From: GCA-003244245 sp052390495
Lineage (GTDB): Bacteria > Actinomycetota > Actinomycetes > Mycobacteriales > Pseudonocardiaceae
Length of the DNA stretch: 64,000 nt
Reading direction: 5' to 3'
NCBI GenBank assembly: GCA_052390495.1
Contig: JBQTGW010000002.1
Location: 103,454-167,453, forward strand
Shown piece after piece: positions 41,900 to 49,214 of this stretch. Each line of letters starts with the position of its first letter. Within the stretch, counting starts at the first letter, position 1. Position numbers and translations under genes: made by a program. The notes below the pieces were generated by a model. The model did no database searches. It saw only the letters and a list, made by a program, of their open reading frames with translations, and was not told the DNA's origin.

Positions 41900-44053
41900 G
41901 TGGCTGAGTTCGATATCTCTGAAACAGTGAACAACATCATGTCGAGCCGTGGGAGCACGGCTCAGCAAGCTGTGGGAGGTCTGCTCAGAACTATTGCGGG
42001 TCTGGCGCAGCTGCCGGGAACTCTGCTGGAGAGAAGGCGGGATGTTGGGGCACCTGCACAAAGGCGGCAGTTCAACCCGTTCAGTCTGGTGGAGGTGCAC
42101 GCAGCGGCGGTCATGGCCTCCAAGCTGATGGAAATCGCTGAAGCTGAAGCGGACGGACTTGCTGTCGCCATCGGCGCCACCGCTTCTCTCGGTCAACTGA
42201 TGGGGGAGACCGTTGGGCTGGTCGGCGACCTCAGCACCAACCTTTTGAGAGCAGTCAATGCGAATGTAGAGAGTATTGTAAACGAGGTGGGGATGGATAT
42301 GCTGGGCCTAATAGGCATGAGACAACACGCGCTTACGTTATTCGTGACCCATTACGGACCCGCACATGAGCAGATCAAGTTGAAACCGCTTGACCAGCGT
42401 GAGCCCAATCTCGTCAGCCGCGCCGGTGCCCTGGCCACGCCACCGGAGGAGAACCGGATGAGCTTCTGGCGTGAGGACGCCCAGCTGAACGATCACCACG
42501 GACGCTGGCATGACGTCAATCCCACGGGTTCACGACCTACGCCCAGCGGCGCTCTTCCCGTATTAGCAAACCGACATGGGGAGCTCTTTCCCTACATGCA
42601 TCAGCAGATGCTGGCCCGATATGACGCTGAGCGCCTGAGCGCTGGTCTGCCCAAGGTGAAGCCCTTCGACGACTACAGAGCCAAGATTCCTGAAGGTTAT
42701 AATCCCGGCGATAAGGTGGCGATTTCCCCGGATGATGGTCAAACCTGGATTAAGTTCAGAGCCCGCCCCGCCGATGTGCAGCTTAAGGATCTCTCGGCCT
42801 CGGGGGGTGCGCCACCGAGCCTGATTGCGGATCAGGAGCAGTTCCGTGAGAGGCTGCGTGCAGCCGCTCAGCAAGGATATTACCAGATCGATAATAATCA
42901 GATCAAAGTTACCACTGAGAACTTTGGTGACACGATAGAGGCAAGTATTGCGTCCGTCGATTGGCCCGACAAGAAAAATCCACGCAATGAGATTAATGGG
43001 CAGAATTACGGCAATCTTCACGGTGTAGGTCACGTACACTTTTCGCTCTTCGATGACCCGCCAGGGGGGGAAATCGGAGTGATGATGAACCTTGCCGCCA
43101 CGTCCCGGGATCCGATTTTCTGGCGGTGGCACAAGCATATCGACACTGTTATTCAGATCTGGCGAGAGAGATTGGGAAAGCAGGATCCCCATAATTTCGC
43201 CGATGGACCTCCGGTGACGGTACGCAATCAAGACATCATCGTCTGTTCGAAGGGAGGGTTCCCTGCCAACGTTGATGGCGGGACACTCGCAGCCAAGGCA
43301 TTCGGATACTCAAAGGTCGCGACTGAGAATCGATGGGACACCGACTTCTCCTCGGGCTCGATCACGGTGGCCCTCGCGCAGGGGGCAAAGGGCGTGAAGG
43401 TGGCGACGACCACCGAATTGTTGACAGAGATGCGAAAGCGCACTATCTATCCTGTGAATCTCACGACCAAGAAGGCTGAGCCGGAGAGTATAGATTACCT
43501 TTCGCACGAAGATTTTTCCTACTTTATTCGCCTTGAGAACCGCTCGGATCAAGCGCAGGAGATAACCGTTCGGATCTTTCTGGCACCGGAGCTCTGGGTC
43601 GAAGACCACACTGCCTGGATCGAGATGGACCGATTCCTGCATAAGCTGAAAGCCCGCGAGCGTGCCGTGGTCTTCAGGCCTGCGAGGATGTCGGCAGTGA
43701 TTCGTAAACCGGCGGTCGGACATGAAGAGCTTGAATCAAATAAGCCACGTGGATCCGCCTCGATGTGGTGTGATTGTGGATGGCCGTACACCCTGCTCCT
43801 GCCCCGAGGGACGAAAAAGGGCTTGGACTTCCGGCTCTTGGTGATGCTGTCGAAAGACGATCTCATTATGAATGACACCGGCCAGAAGTGCACGTCTATT
43901 AGCTACTGCGGCTTGCAGGACCAAAAATACCCGGACAAGCGTCCTATGGGCTACCCCTTTGATCGGCCACTGCCCGACAGTATCTCATCGACAATTGACA
44001 AGTATGACAACTGGGCATCCAGGACCATCCGAATTCGTTGCCGGAATGCTTAA
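41900..44053 (+). CDS. arthropod-type prophenoloxidase/hemocyanin homologue (type-3 copper)
   Basis: A 717-residue protein unlike ordinary bacterial tyrosinases but matching the arthropod prophenoloxidase/hemocyanin pattern. The CuA site reads FWREDAQLNDHHGRWHDVNP (H200, H204) and GELFPYMHQQMLARYDAERL (H234). The CuB site reads NLHGVGHVHFSLFDD (H374, H378) and RDPIFWRWHKHID (H411). The C-terminal domain shows DCGWPYTLLLPRGT and YCGLQDQKYPDKRPMGYPFD, also arthropod signatures. All six copper ligands are present. The first ~150 residues form a helical region with no relative I know. No signal peptide was seen. It may hydroxylate or oxidise the tyrosine- or benzoate-derived phenol of the product. 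GTG 41900 has gagaggtgg at good spacing; GTG 41888 is possible. Codon use is less GC-biased than its neighbours. Confidence 0.85.
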   Translation: MAEFDISETVNNIMSSRGSTAQQAVGGLLRTIAGLAQLPGTLLERRRDVGAPAQRRQFNPFSLVEVHAAAVMASKLMEIAEAEADGLAVAIGATASLGQLMGETVGLVGDLSTNLLRAVNANVESIVNEVGMDMLGLIGMRQHALTLFVTHYGPAHEQIKLKPLDQREPNLVSRAGALATPPEENRMSFWREDAQLNDHHGRWHDVNPTGSRPTPSGALPVLANRHGELFPYMHQQMLARYDAERLSAGLPKVKPFDDYRAKIPEGYNPGDKVAISPDDGQTWIKFRARPADVQLKDLSASGGAPPSLIADQEQFRERLRAAAQQGYYQIDNNQIKVTTENFGDTIEASIASVDWPDKKNPRNEINGQNYGNLHGVGHVHFSLFDDPPGGEIGVMMNLAATSRDPIFWRWHKHIDTVIQIWRERLGKQDPHNFADGPPVTVRNQDIIVCSKGGFPANVDGGTLAAKAFGYSKVATENRWDTDFSSGSITVALAQGAKGVKVATTTELLTEMRKRTIYPVNLTTKKAEPESIDYLSHEDFSYFIRLENRSDQAQEITVRIFLAPELWVEDHTAWIEMDRFLHKLKARERAVVFRPARMSAVIRKPAVGHEELESNKPRGSASMWCDCGWPYTLLLPRGTKKGLDFRLLVMLSKDDLIMNDTGQKCTSISYCGLQDQKYPDKRPMGYPFDRPLPDSISSTIDKYDNWASRTIRIRCRNA

Positions 44054-44134
44054 ATTTGTATTCTTTTTCGTACAATCTGATATCGACCATCGAATAGATC
44101 ATCCGCGAAGGTTATTGATGTGGAAGGTATCGAT

Positions 44135-44635
44135 ATGGCGGAGGTTGACAGCTTTGCTGGGAACTGGATCTACCGGGGCTTTGAGAACAACCCTGAACTC
44201 GACACACCGACCGAGGACCTCCTGATCGCCTCGTTCGATCTCACCTTAGAGATAGAAGACGCTGTTGGCCTATCGGCCGGGTTGAGTACAGGAGGTATAT
44301 CTGCTGGATTAAGTATAGGCCGTAGTGAGGTATCAGGTCGACTGTCGTTCGGTGAAGATTATGATCTCAGCGTGTCCGGGACGGCAAGGCCCGGTGAGCC
44401 GCCCACCATTCGGTTTCGTGCGACCGGCATCGAGGGCACATTCACAGCCGGATGGATCTACGACTACCTCGGTTACCTGACGCCGTCATGGCCGACGAGC
44501 GTGGGACAGCGGCCGACCATCGTTGGCACAGTGCTTCGCACAGTGCCGCACCCGGGGAGCGGAGGGGAGGTGCGCCCTGCTGGCTTCACGCTGTCGTTCA
44601 TTGCGGTATCTCGTGACTACCCGCCCGATTCCTAA
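44135..44635 (+). CDS. unknown beta-rich protein next to the copper oxidase
   Basis: A 166-residue protein with no family that I recognise. It reads as mostly beta strand, with a glycine/serine-rich repeat (GLSAGLSTGGISAGLSIGRS) around residues 45-65 and many aromatic positions (GNWIYRGFENNPEL, FTAGWIYDYLGYLTP). It resembles a barrel such as a lipocalin or AttH-like fold, but this is only an impression. ATG 44135 is preceded by gaagg at suitable spacing; GTG 44120 is an alternative. It lies 81 bases after the copper protein and may be its chaperone (as caddie proteins are for tyrosinases) or a cyclase-like enzyme. Confidence 0.6.
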   Translation: MAEVDSFAGNWIYRGFENNPELDTPTEDLLIASFDLTLEIEDAVGLSAGLSTGGISAGLSIGRSEVSGRLSFGEDYDLSVSGTARPGEPPTIRFRATGIEGTFTAGWIYDYLGYLTPSWPTSVGQRPTIVGTVLRTVPHPGSGGEVRPAGFTLSFIAVSRDYPPDS

Positions 44636-44709
44636 CTGCGGTTACCGGGAGGAGCAGCTCCGTTCAACCATCGAGCCCGTCTGCTTCATGTGACTCAAGA
44701 GGATGTGAC

Positions 44710-45852
44710 GTGGAGATCTTTCATCCGCTCGGCTCCACAATGCTTGCCGATCCGTATCCTGTTTATGCTGAACTGCGCAGTCAGAATCCGGTTCACTGGC
44801 ATGATCAGACCCATTCCTACCTGCTGACCCGCCACCGCGACTGTGACCAGGTGCTGCAACATCCGGAAACGTTCGTCTCAGATTTCCGAGCGGTCGGCGA
44901 AGAAGTGCCCGAAGAGTTTCTGAGCCTGCTGAATCTTGATCCTCCGGACCACGGCCCGGTACGCCAGATCCTGTTGACTGCGCTGAAGAAAGTCGATCTG
45001 CCCGCCTGGCTGGCTGACGTGGGAACTGTGGCCGAGAAGCTGCTCATCACGGTCGGCGAGGGTGAGGTCGATTTCGTCACCGAGTTTGCCGAGCCGTTAG
45101 CAGCCAGAAGCTTGTGCTCGCTTTTCGGGATACCTCTGCTGGATGAGGAGAAGGCATTTCTTTCGGCGCAGCGAGATCTGGTCGTCGGCATGGACTGGTG
45201 GCTTGCGCCCGAGCTGGGGCCGACGGGTGTGCGGGCCGGAAGATACCTCATCGACCTCATCGAGCCATGGGCGGCTCGGCCTCCGGCCACCGGTTTGCTG
45301 AGCGAAATCGACTTCGATGCTGCAGGCGAGCGCCGCCCTTACGTAATCAATTCGTTACGTGCCATCTTAGTCGCTGGCTTTTCCCCGTCGAGCAGTATGC
45401 TGGGCAACGCTGTGCGCGTTCTGGTGGAACATGGCTTCTTCGACCGCGAAGAGCCGTTTAAGGTCACCCCCACGATGGTTCACGAACTGGTCCGTTACGC
45501 CGCGCCGGTGCAGGCTGGACGCCACGGCGTCGTCCAGGATGTACAACTCGGCGACCGTCTGCTGACCAGATCCGACGTAGTAGTCACCATGCTTGGGGCA
45601 GCAAATCGGGATCCCGAGGTTTTTGAAGCGCCGGATCAGTTACGGCTCGACCGCGCCCCGAACCCTCATCTGGGCTTTGGCACGGGCATCCATTCTTGTC
45701 TGGGTGCCCGCTTCGCTCTTCGCATGCTGCTCGACGTGCTGGAGTTATTGACGAAGACGTACCGAATCGAACTCGCCGGTGATCCGGTGCAGCGCCCGAC
45801 CGCGACGCTTCGCGGCCTGAGCCGGCTTCCCCTGCGCCTACGGATCCGATAG
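44710..45852 (+). CDS. cytochrome P450 with atypical I-helix
   Basis: A 380-residue bacterial class I P450, slightly short for the family. The K-helix ExxR is present (HELVRYAAPV), and the haem motif is GFGTGIHSCLGARFA with cysteine C330. In the I-helix the oxygen-activating pattern A/G-G-x-D/E-T is replaced by AGFSPS (A222 to S227), so both the acidic residue and the threonine are missing. Such enzymes may use a substrate group for proton delivery, act as peroxygenases, or catalyse coupling or rearrangement. Ferredoxin and reductase are not encoded here. Start GTG 44710. It follows the unknown protein by 74 bases. Confidence 0.9.
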   Translation: MEIFHPLGSTMLADPYPVYAELRSQNPVHWHDQTHSYLLTRHRDCDQVLQHPETFVSDFRAVGEEVPEEFLSLLNLDPPDHGPVRQILLTALKKVDLPAWLADVGTVAEKLLITVGEGEVDFVTEFAEPLAARSLCSLFGIPLLDEEKAFLSAQRDLVVGMDWWLAPELGPTGVRAGRYLIDLIEPWAARPPATGLLSEIDFDAAGERRPYVINSLRAILVAGFSPSSSMLGNAVRVLVEHGFFDREEPFKVTPTMVHELVRYAAPVQAGRHGVVQDVQLGDRLLTRSDVVVTMLGAANRDPEVFEAPDQLRLDRAPNPHLGFGTGIHSCLGARFALRMLLDVLELLTKTYRIELAGDPVQRPTATLRGLSRLPLRLRIR

Positions 45853-45896
45853 CGCCGATGCTTTGTCGATCCCCACTATCACGGAAGGAACCAGAC

Positions 45897-46949
45897 GTGG
45901 CCCAGCAGATTGTGAACTCGTGCACGGAGTGGGATCCTCTTGAAGAAGTCGTCGTAGGTCGTTTGGCGGGTGGCGTGTTTCCGACCTGGCAACCGTCCAT
46001 GCGTGCGGTGCTTCCCGAGGATTCGGTAAGCCTGTTCCAGAAATGGGCAGGATTACCGTACCCTCCTGAGCAGGTTCGCGCTGCTGAGAGAGAACTTGAC
46101 GGGCTCGTCGACGCCTTGGAGACCGAGGGAATCACGGTCGTGCGGCCAGCGCCGATTGATCATTTGCTCGATTTTTCAACCCCGAGTTGGCGGAGCACGG
46201 GCCTCTACTCCGCCATGCCACGAGATATTCTGATCGTGATCGGTGACACCATTATTGAAGCGCCCCTGTCCTGGCGCTGCCGACAGCATGAGGTCGACGC
46301 GTACCGCCCGTTGATCAAATCTTATTTCAAACAAGGCGCCAGATGGTTGCAGGCGCCACGGCCCCATCTGACGGATGAGCTGTTCGCGGTGGATTATGAG
46401 CTCGACCTGGGAGAATACGCGATCACCGAGTTCGAGCCTGTTTTCGACGCGGCCGATTTCGTGCGTTTCGGTCGGGACATCGTGGTGCAGAAGAGCCACG
46501 TCACCAACGATGCCGGCATCGACTGGATGCAACGTGCGCTGGGAAGCGCTTATCAGATTCACCGGGTCGCGGTGAACGACCCGCACGCGATGCATATCGA
46601 TGCCACCATCGTCCCCCTTGCGCCCGGCAAGTTGCTGGTTAATCCGGAACGCTACGTGCCTAATGACCTGTTCCGTGGGTGGGAGATTCTTGAGGCGCCG
46701 AAGCCGACTCTCCCGAGTGACTGGCCCATGTACTTTTGTAGCCCTTGGGTGAGCATGAACGTCCTTTCTCTCGATGAGCGGACGGTCGTGGTAGAACGCC
46801 AGGAGGAACCGCTGATCGAGGCACTGTGTGACTGGGGTTTCCGTTGCATTCCTCTGGATTTCCGGCACGTCTACACCTTCGGTGGCTCCTTCCATTGCGT
46901 GACTCTTGACGTCCGGCGCCGTGGCCCGCTCAGGCAGTTCCTCAAGTGA
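45897..46949 (+). CDS. amidinotransferase (arginine:glycine amidinotransferase family)
   Basis: A 350-residue protein of the AGAT fold, which moves the amidino group of arginine to an amine through a cysteine adduct. The first block reads NSCTEWDPLEEVVVGRLAGG. The middle has MPRDILIVIGDTIIEAPLSW. The catalytic histidine is in DPHAMHIDATIVPL (H233), and the catalytic cysteine is in FGGSFHCVTLDVRRRG (C334). Related enzymes in natural-product pathways make guanidinoacetate or guanidino side chains (cylindrospermopsin, saxitoxin, streptomycin pathways). ATG 45858 opens the frame, but GTG 45897 has cggaagga nine bases upstream and fits the family N terminus. The acceptor could be a residue of the peptide or the small amine used in release. 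Confidence 0.87.
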   Translation: MAQQIVNSCTEWDPLEEVVVGRLAGGVFPTWQPSMRAVLPEDSVSLFQKWAGLPYPPEQVRAAERELDGLVDALETEGITVVRPAPIDHLLDFSTPSWRSTGLYSAMPRDILIVIGDTIIEAPLSWRCRQHEVDAYRPLIKSYFKQGARWLQAPRPHLTDELFAVDYELDLGEYAITEFEPVFDAADFVRFGRDIVVQKSHVTNDAGIDWMQRALGSAYQIHRVAVNDPHAMHIDATIVPLAPGKLLVNPERYVPNDLFRGWEILEAPKPTLPSDWPMYFCSPWVSMNVLSLDERTVVVERQEEPLIEALCDWGFRCIPLDFRHVYTFGGSFHCVTLDVRRRGPLRQFLK

Positions 46950-46969
46950 TCATCGGGGTAGGGACTGAT

Positions 46970-48295
46970 ATGTCAGAGTATTATGACGTGATTGTCGCCG
47001 GAGGGGGATCCGCCGGGGTCGCGGCGGCCATTGGCGCCAGTCGAGTAGGTGCACGCACGCTGCTCGTTGAACGGGGCCCATGTCTGGGTGGCGCGGCGAC
47101 CATGCGCAACGTGCTGACCTACTGCGGAATCTATACCCGTGCGGATCCGCCCCGTCAGGTGGTCTTCGGCGTGGCCGAAGACGTGCTCGCGAGACTTCGG
47201 GCCGAGGGTGCGGTCAGCGAACCCCAGCTGTTCACCGCGACGGCCGTCGTGTTCGATCCGGAGACGGTCAAACGAGTCTTGGACGCCCTCTGCGTCGAAG
47301 CCGGTGTCGAGGTTCGCCTGCACAGCCAGATAGTGGGTGCAAGGCGGGAATTCGGCCGTGTGCGGGCTATCCAGGTCGCCGACCACTGCGGTATTTATGA
47401 GATAATGGGCAACGCCTTCGTGGACGCGACAGGCGAGGCGGACCTCGCGATATTCGGTGGGGCAGCTGTCCGCTACGGCAACGAAGGTCGCGTGCAGAAC
47501 GGGTCTCTTGGTGTCAGGTTCGGGGGTATTCCAGCAGATGTGGATCTTTCCAGGGAAAATGTCGCGGCGGCCGTACGCGCGGCGCGCGAACATGGGGTTG
47601 GCCCGCTGATCTCAGCGCAGGGTCTGGTGACGCGGCTGCCCATCTCCGGAGATGTGATCGCCTACCTGGTCGATGAGGCTTACGACGCCCGTGATTCCCG
47701 CGACGTAAGCCGTGCAGAAGCAAGTGCCAGGATACAGGCCAAAGCCTATCTGGAGGTGCTGCGGTCGTTTCTTGGTTGCCCGGGTGCTTATCTGGTCAGT
47801 ACCGGACCGGAAATCGGCACCCGGGAGTCGCGACACGTCGTGGCGCACTATCGGCTCAGCGGCGATGAGGTGTTAGGTGCAGCCCGTTTCGACGATGCGA
47901 TCGCCGTCGGGGCCTGGCCGGTTGAATACCATCCCGGCCCCGGAATACCCTCGGAATGGAGTTTCATCTCCGGTGCAGGCCACTTCGACATCCCGCTGGG
48001 GGCGCTGAGAAGCATCGACACTGACAACCTCTTTGCGGCTGGGCGAAACATCGACGGGGACCGCGCTGCGGGTGGTTCCCTCCGCGTAATGGGAACCGCA
48101 TTCGCCACCGGGCACGCAGCCGGAATCGCTGCGGCCTACGTCGCCGAGTGCGGTCCGGCCCTTGAGGTTTCCGACGTGCAGGCCGAACTGTCCCGGCAGC
48201 ACGCGAACCTGCCGTCTTTGCGAGATCCAGGACCGCATTACCAACGCGATTACCGTAATTTACCTATAAAGTCAGGGGGACACCGTGTCAGTTGA
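46970..48295 (+). CDS. FAD-dependent oxidoreductase (PF12831-like)
   Basis: A flavoprotein of about 441 residues. The N terminus has the dinucleotide motif VIVAGGGSAGVAAAIGASRVG followed by ERGPCLGGAATMRNV, the lead-in usual for FAD_oxidored (PF12831) proteins. The second FAD contact is the C-terminal NLFAAGRNIDGDRAAGGSLRVMG (given as the segment near residues 360-385). Family members carry out dehydrogenations or reductions of diverse substrates, so no reaction is assigned. ATG 46970 has gtaggga upstream; GTG 46946 overlaps the amidinotransferase stop and is the alternative. Its end overlaps the start of the MqnA-like gene by 11 bases. Confidence 0.8.
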   Translation: MSEYYDVIVAGGGSAGVAAAIGASRVGARTLLVERGPCLGGAATMRNVLTYCGIYTRADPPRQVVFGVAEDVLARLRAEGAVSEPQLFTATAVVFDPETVKRVLDALCVEAGVEVRLHSQIVGARREFGRVRAIQVADHCGIYEIMGNAFVDATGEADLAIFGGAAVRYGNEGRVQNGSLGVRFGGIPADVDLSRENVAAAVRAAREHGVGPLISAQGLVTRLPISGDVIAYLVDEAYDARDSRDVSRAEASARIQAKAYLEVLRSFLGCPGAYLVSTGPEIGTRESRHVVAHYRLSGDEVLGAARFDDAIAVGAWPVEYHPGPGIPSEWSFISGAGHFDIPLGALRSIDTDNLFAAGRNIDGDRAAGGSLRVMGTAFATGHAAGIAAAYVAECGPALEVSDVQAELSRQHANLPSLRDPGPHYQRDYRNLPIKSGGHRVS

Positions 48296-49214
48296 GACAG
48301 ACGGCCGACACCACGGCGGTTTGACTGGACTTTTCTCCGGCGCTGGCGCACTAGCGAAACCACCGCGCCGCCCTCGGGTGGGTCACGTCGACTTCTTGAA
48401 CTGTTTCCCACTGCTGTGGGGGCTGGCCAGGATGGGGAGTCTGCTGGACCTGGAGTTGATCAAAGATACACCTGACAACCTTAGCGACGCACTGATAAAC
48501 GGAGAGCTCGATATCGGCCCGGTCAGCGTCCTCGACTTACTCAGGAATGCTGAAGATCTTGTGGTGCTGCCGGACATCGCAATCGGCAGCGACGGCCCAG
48601 TGATGTCCTGTCTGATCATCAGCCGCTTACCGCTTAGACAATTGAATAAGCTCTCGGTGGCGCTCGGCTCGACAAGCCGGACCTCGGTCCGGCTTGCTGA
48701 ACTCCTGCTTAGCGATCTGGTCGGGGTGCGGCCGGAGTACTTTTTCTGCCCACCCAACCTCGGCGCCATGATGGCGGAGGCCCCGGCGGCCGTGGTGATT
48801 GGCGACATTGCGCTACGGGCCGCCTTGTACGAGGCTCCGCGGCTGGGCCTAAAGGTGCATGATCTCGGCCAGATGTGGCACGACTGGACCGGTTTACCGT
48901 TCGTATTTGCGGCGTTCGCCGCTCGCCGTGAGTTCGTTGAGCGTGAACCCGAGACGGTTCGTCGGGTGCACACCGCCTTGTTGCAAGCGCGTGATGTGTC
49001 CCTGGCCAAGGTGGACCAGGTCTGCGAGCAGGCGGCCCGCTGGGAGGTCTTCGACGCCGCAACCCTCAAGTACTACTACACTGCCGCCCTTGACTTCACA
49101 CTTGGCGATCGGCAGCTCGCCGGAATTGCCGAATTCACGAAAAGGGTGGCGGGTCGGCGTTCCGGCTTCCTGCCACAGGTTCAGCTGCAGCTGCTGCCAA
49201 GGATTGACCGATGA
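48285..49214 (+). CDS. MqnA-like chorismate dehydratase
   Basis: A 309-residue protein of the MqnA/MqnD periplasmic-binding-protein-like fold. The start of the family domain reads RVGHVDFLNCFPLLWGL, with the asparagine of the FLN segment at the position of the MqnA catalytic asparagine. It continues with GELDIGPVSVLDLLRNAEDLVVLPDIAIGSDGPV and TGLPFVFAAFAARREF as in MqnA. MqnA converts chorismate to 3-[(1-carboxyvinyl)oxy]benzoate, the first step of the futalosine route to menaquinone. No other futalosine gene is nearby, and its position inside an NRPS operon, overlapping the acyl-ligase gene by four bases (ATGA), suggests it supplies an aromatic precursor to the product. The first ~27 residues are an extra, probably unstructured tail. 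GTG 48285. Confidence 0.82.
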   Translation: MSVETDGRHHGGLTGLFSGAGALAKPPRRPRVGHVDFLNCFPLLWGLARMGSLLDLELIKDTPDNLSDALINGELDIGPVSVLDLLRNAEDLVVLPDIAIGSDGPVMSCLIISRLPLRQLNKLSVALGSTSRTSVRLAELLLSDLVGVRPEYFFCPPNLGAMMAEAPAAVVIGDIALRAALYEAPRLGLKVHDLGQMWHDWTGLPFVFAAFAARREFVEREPETVRRVHTALLQARDVSLAKVDQVCEQAARWEVFDAATLKYYYTAALDFTLGDRQLAGIAEFTKRVAGRRSGFLPQVQLQLLPRIDR

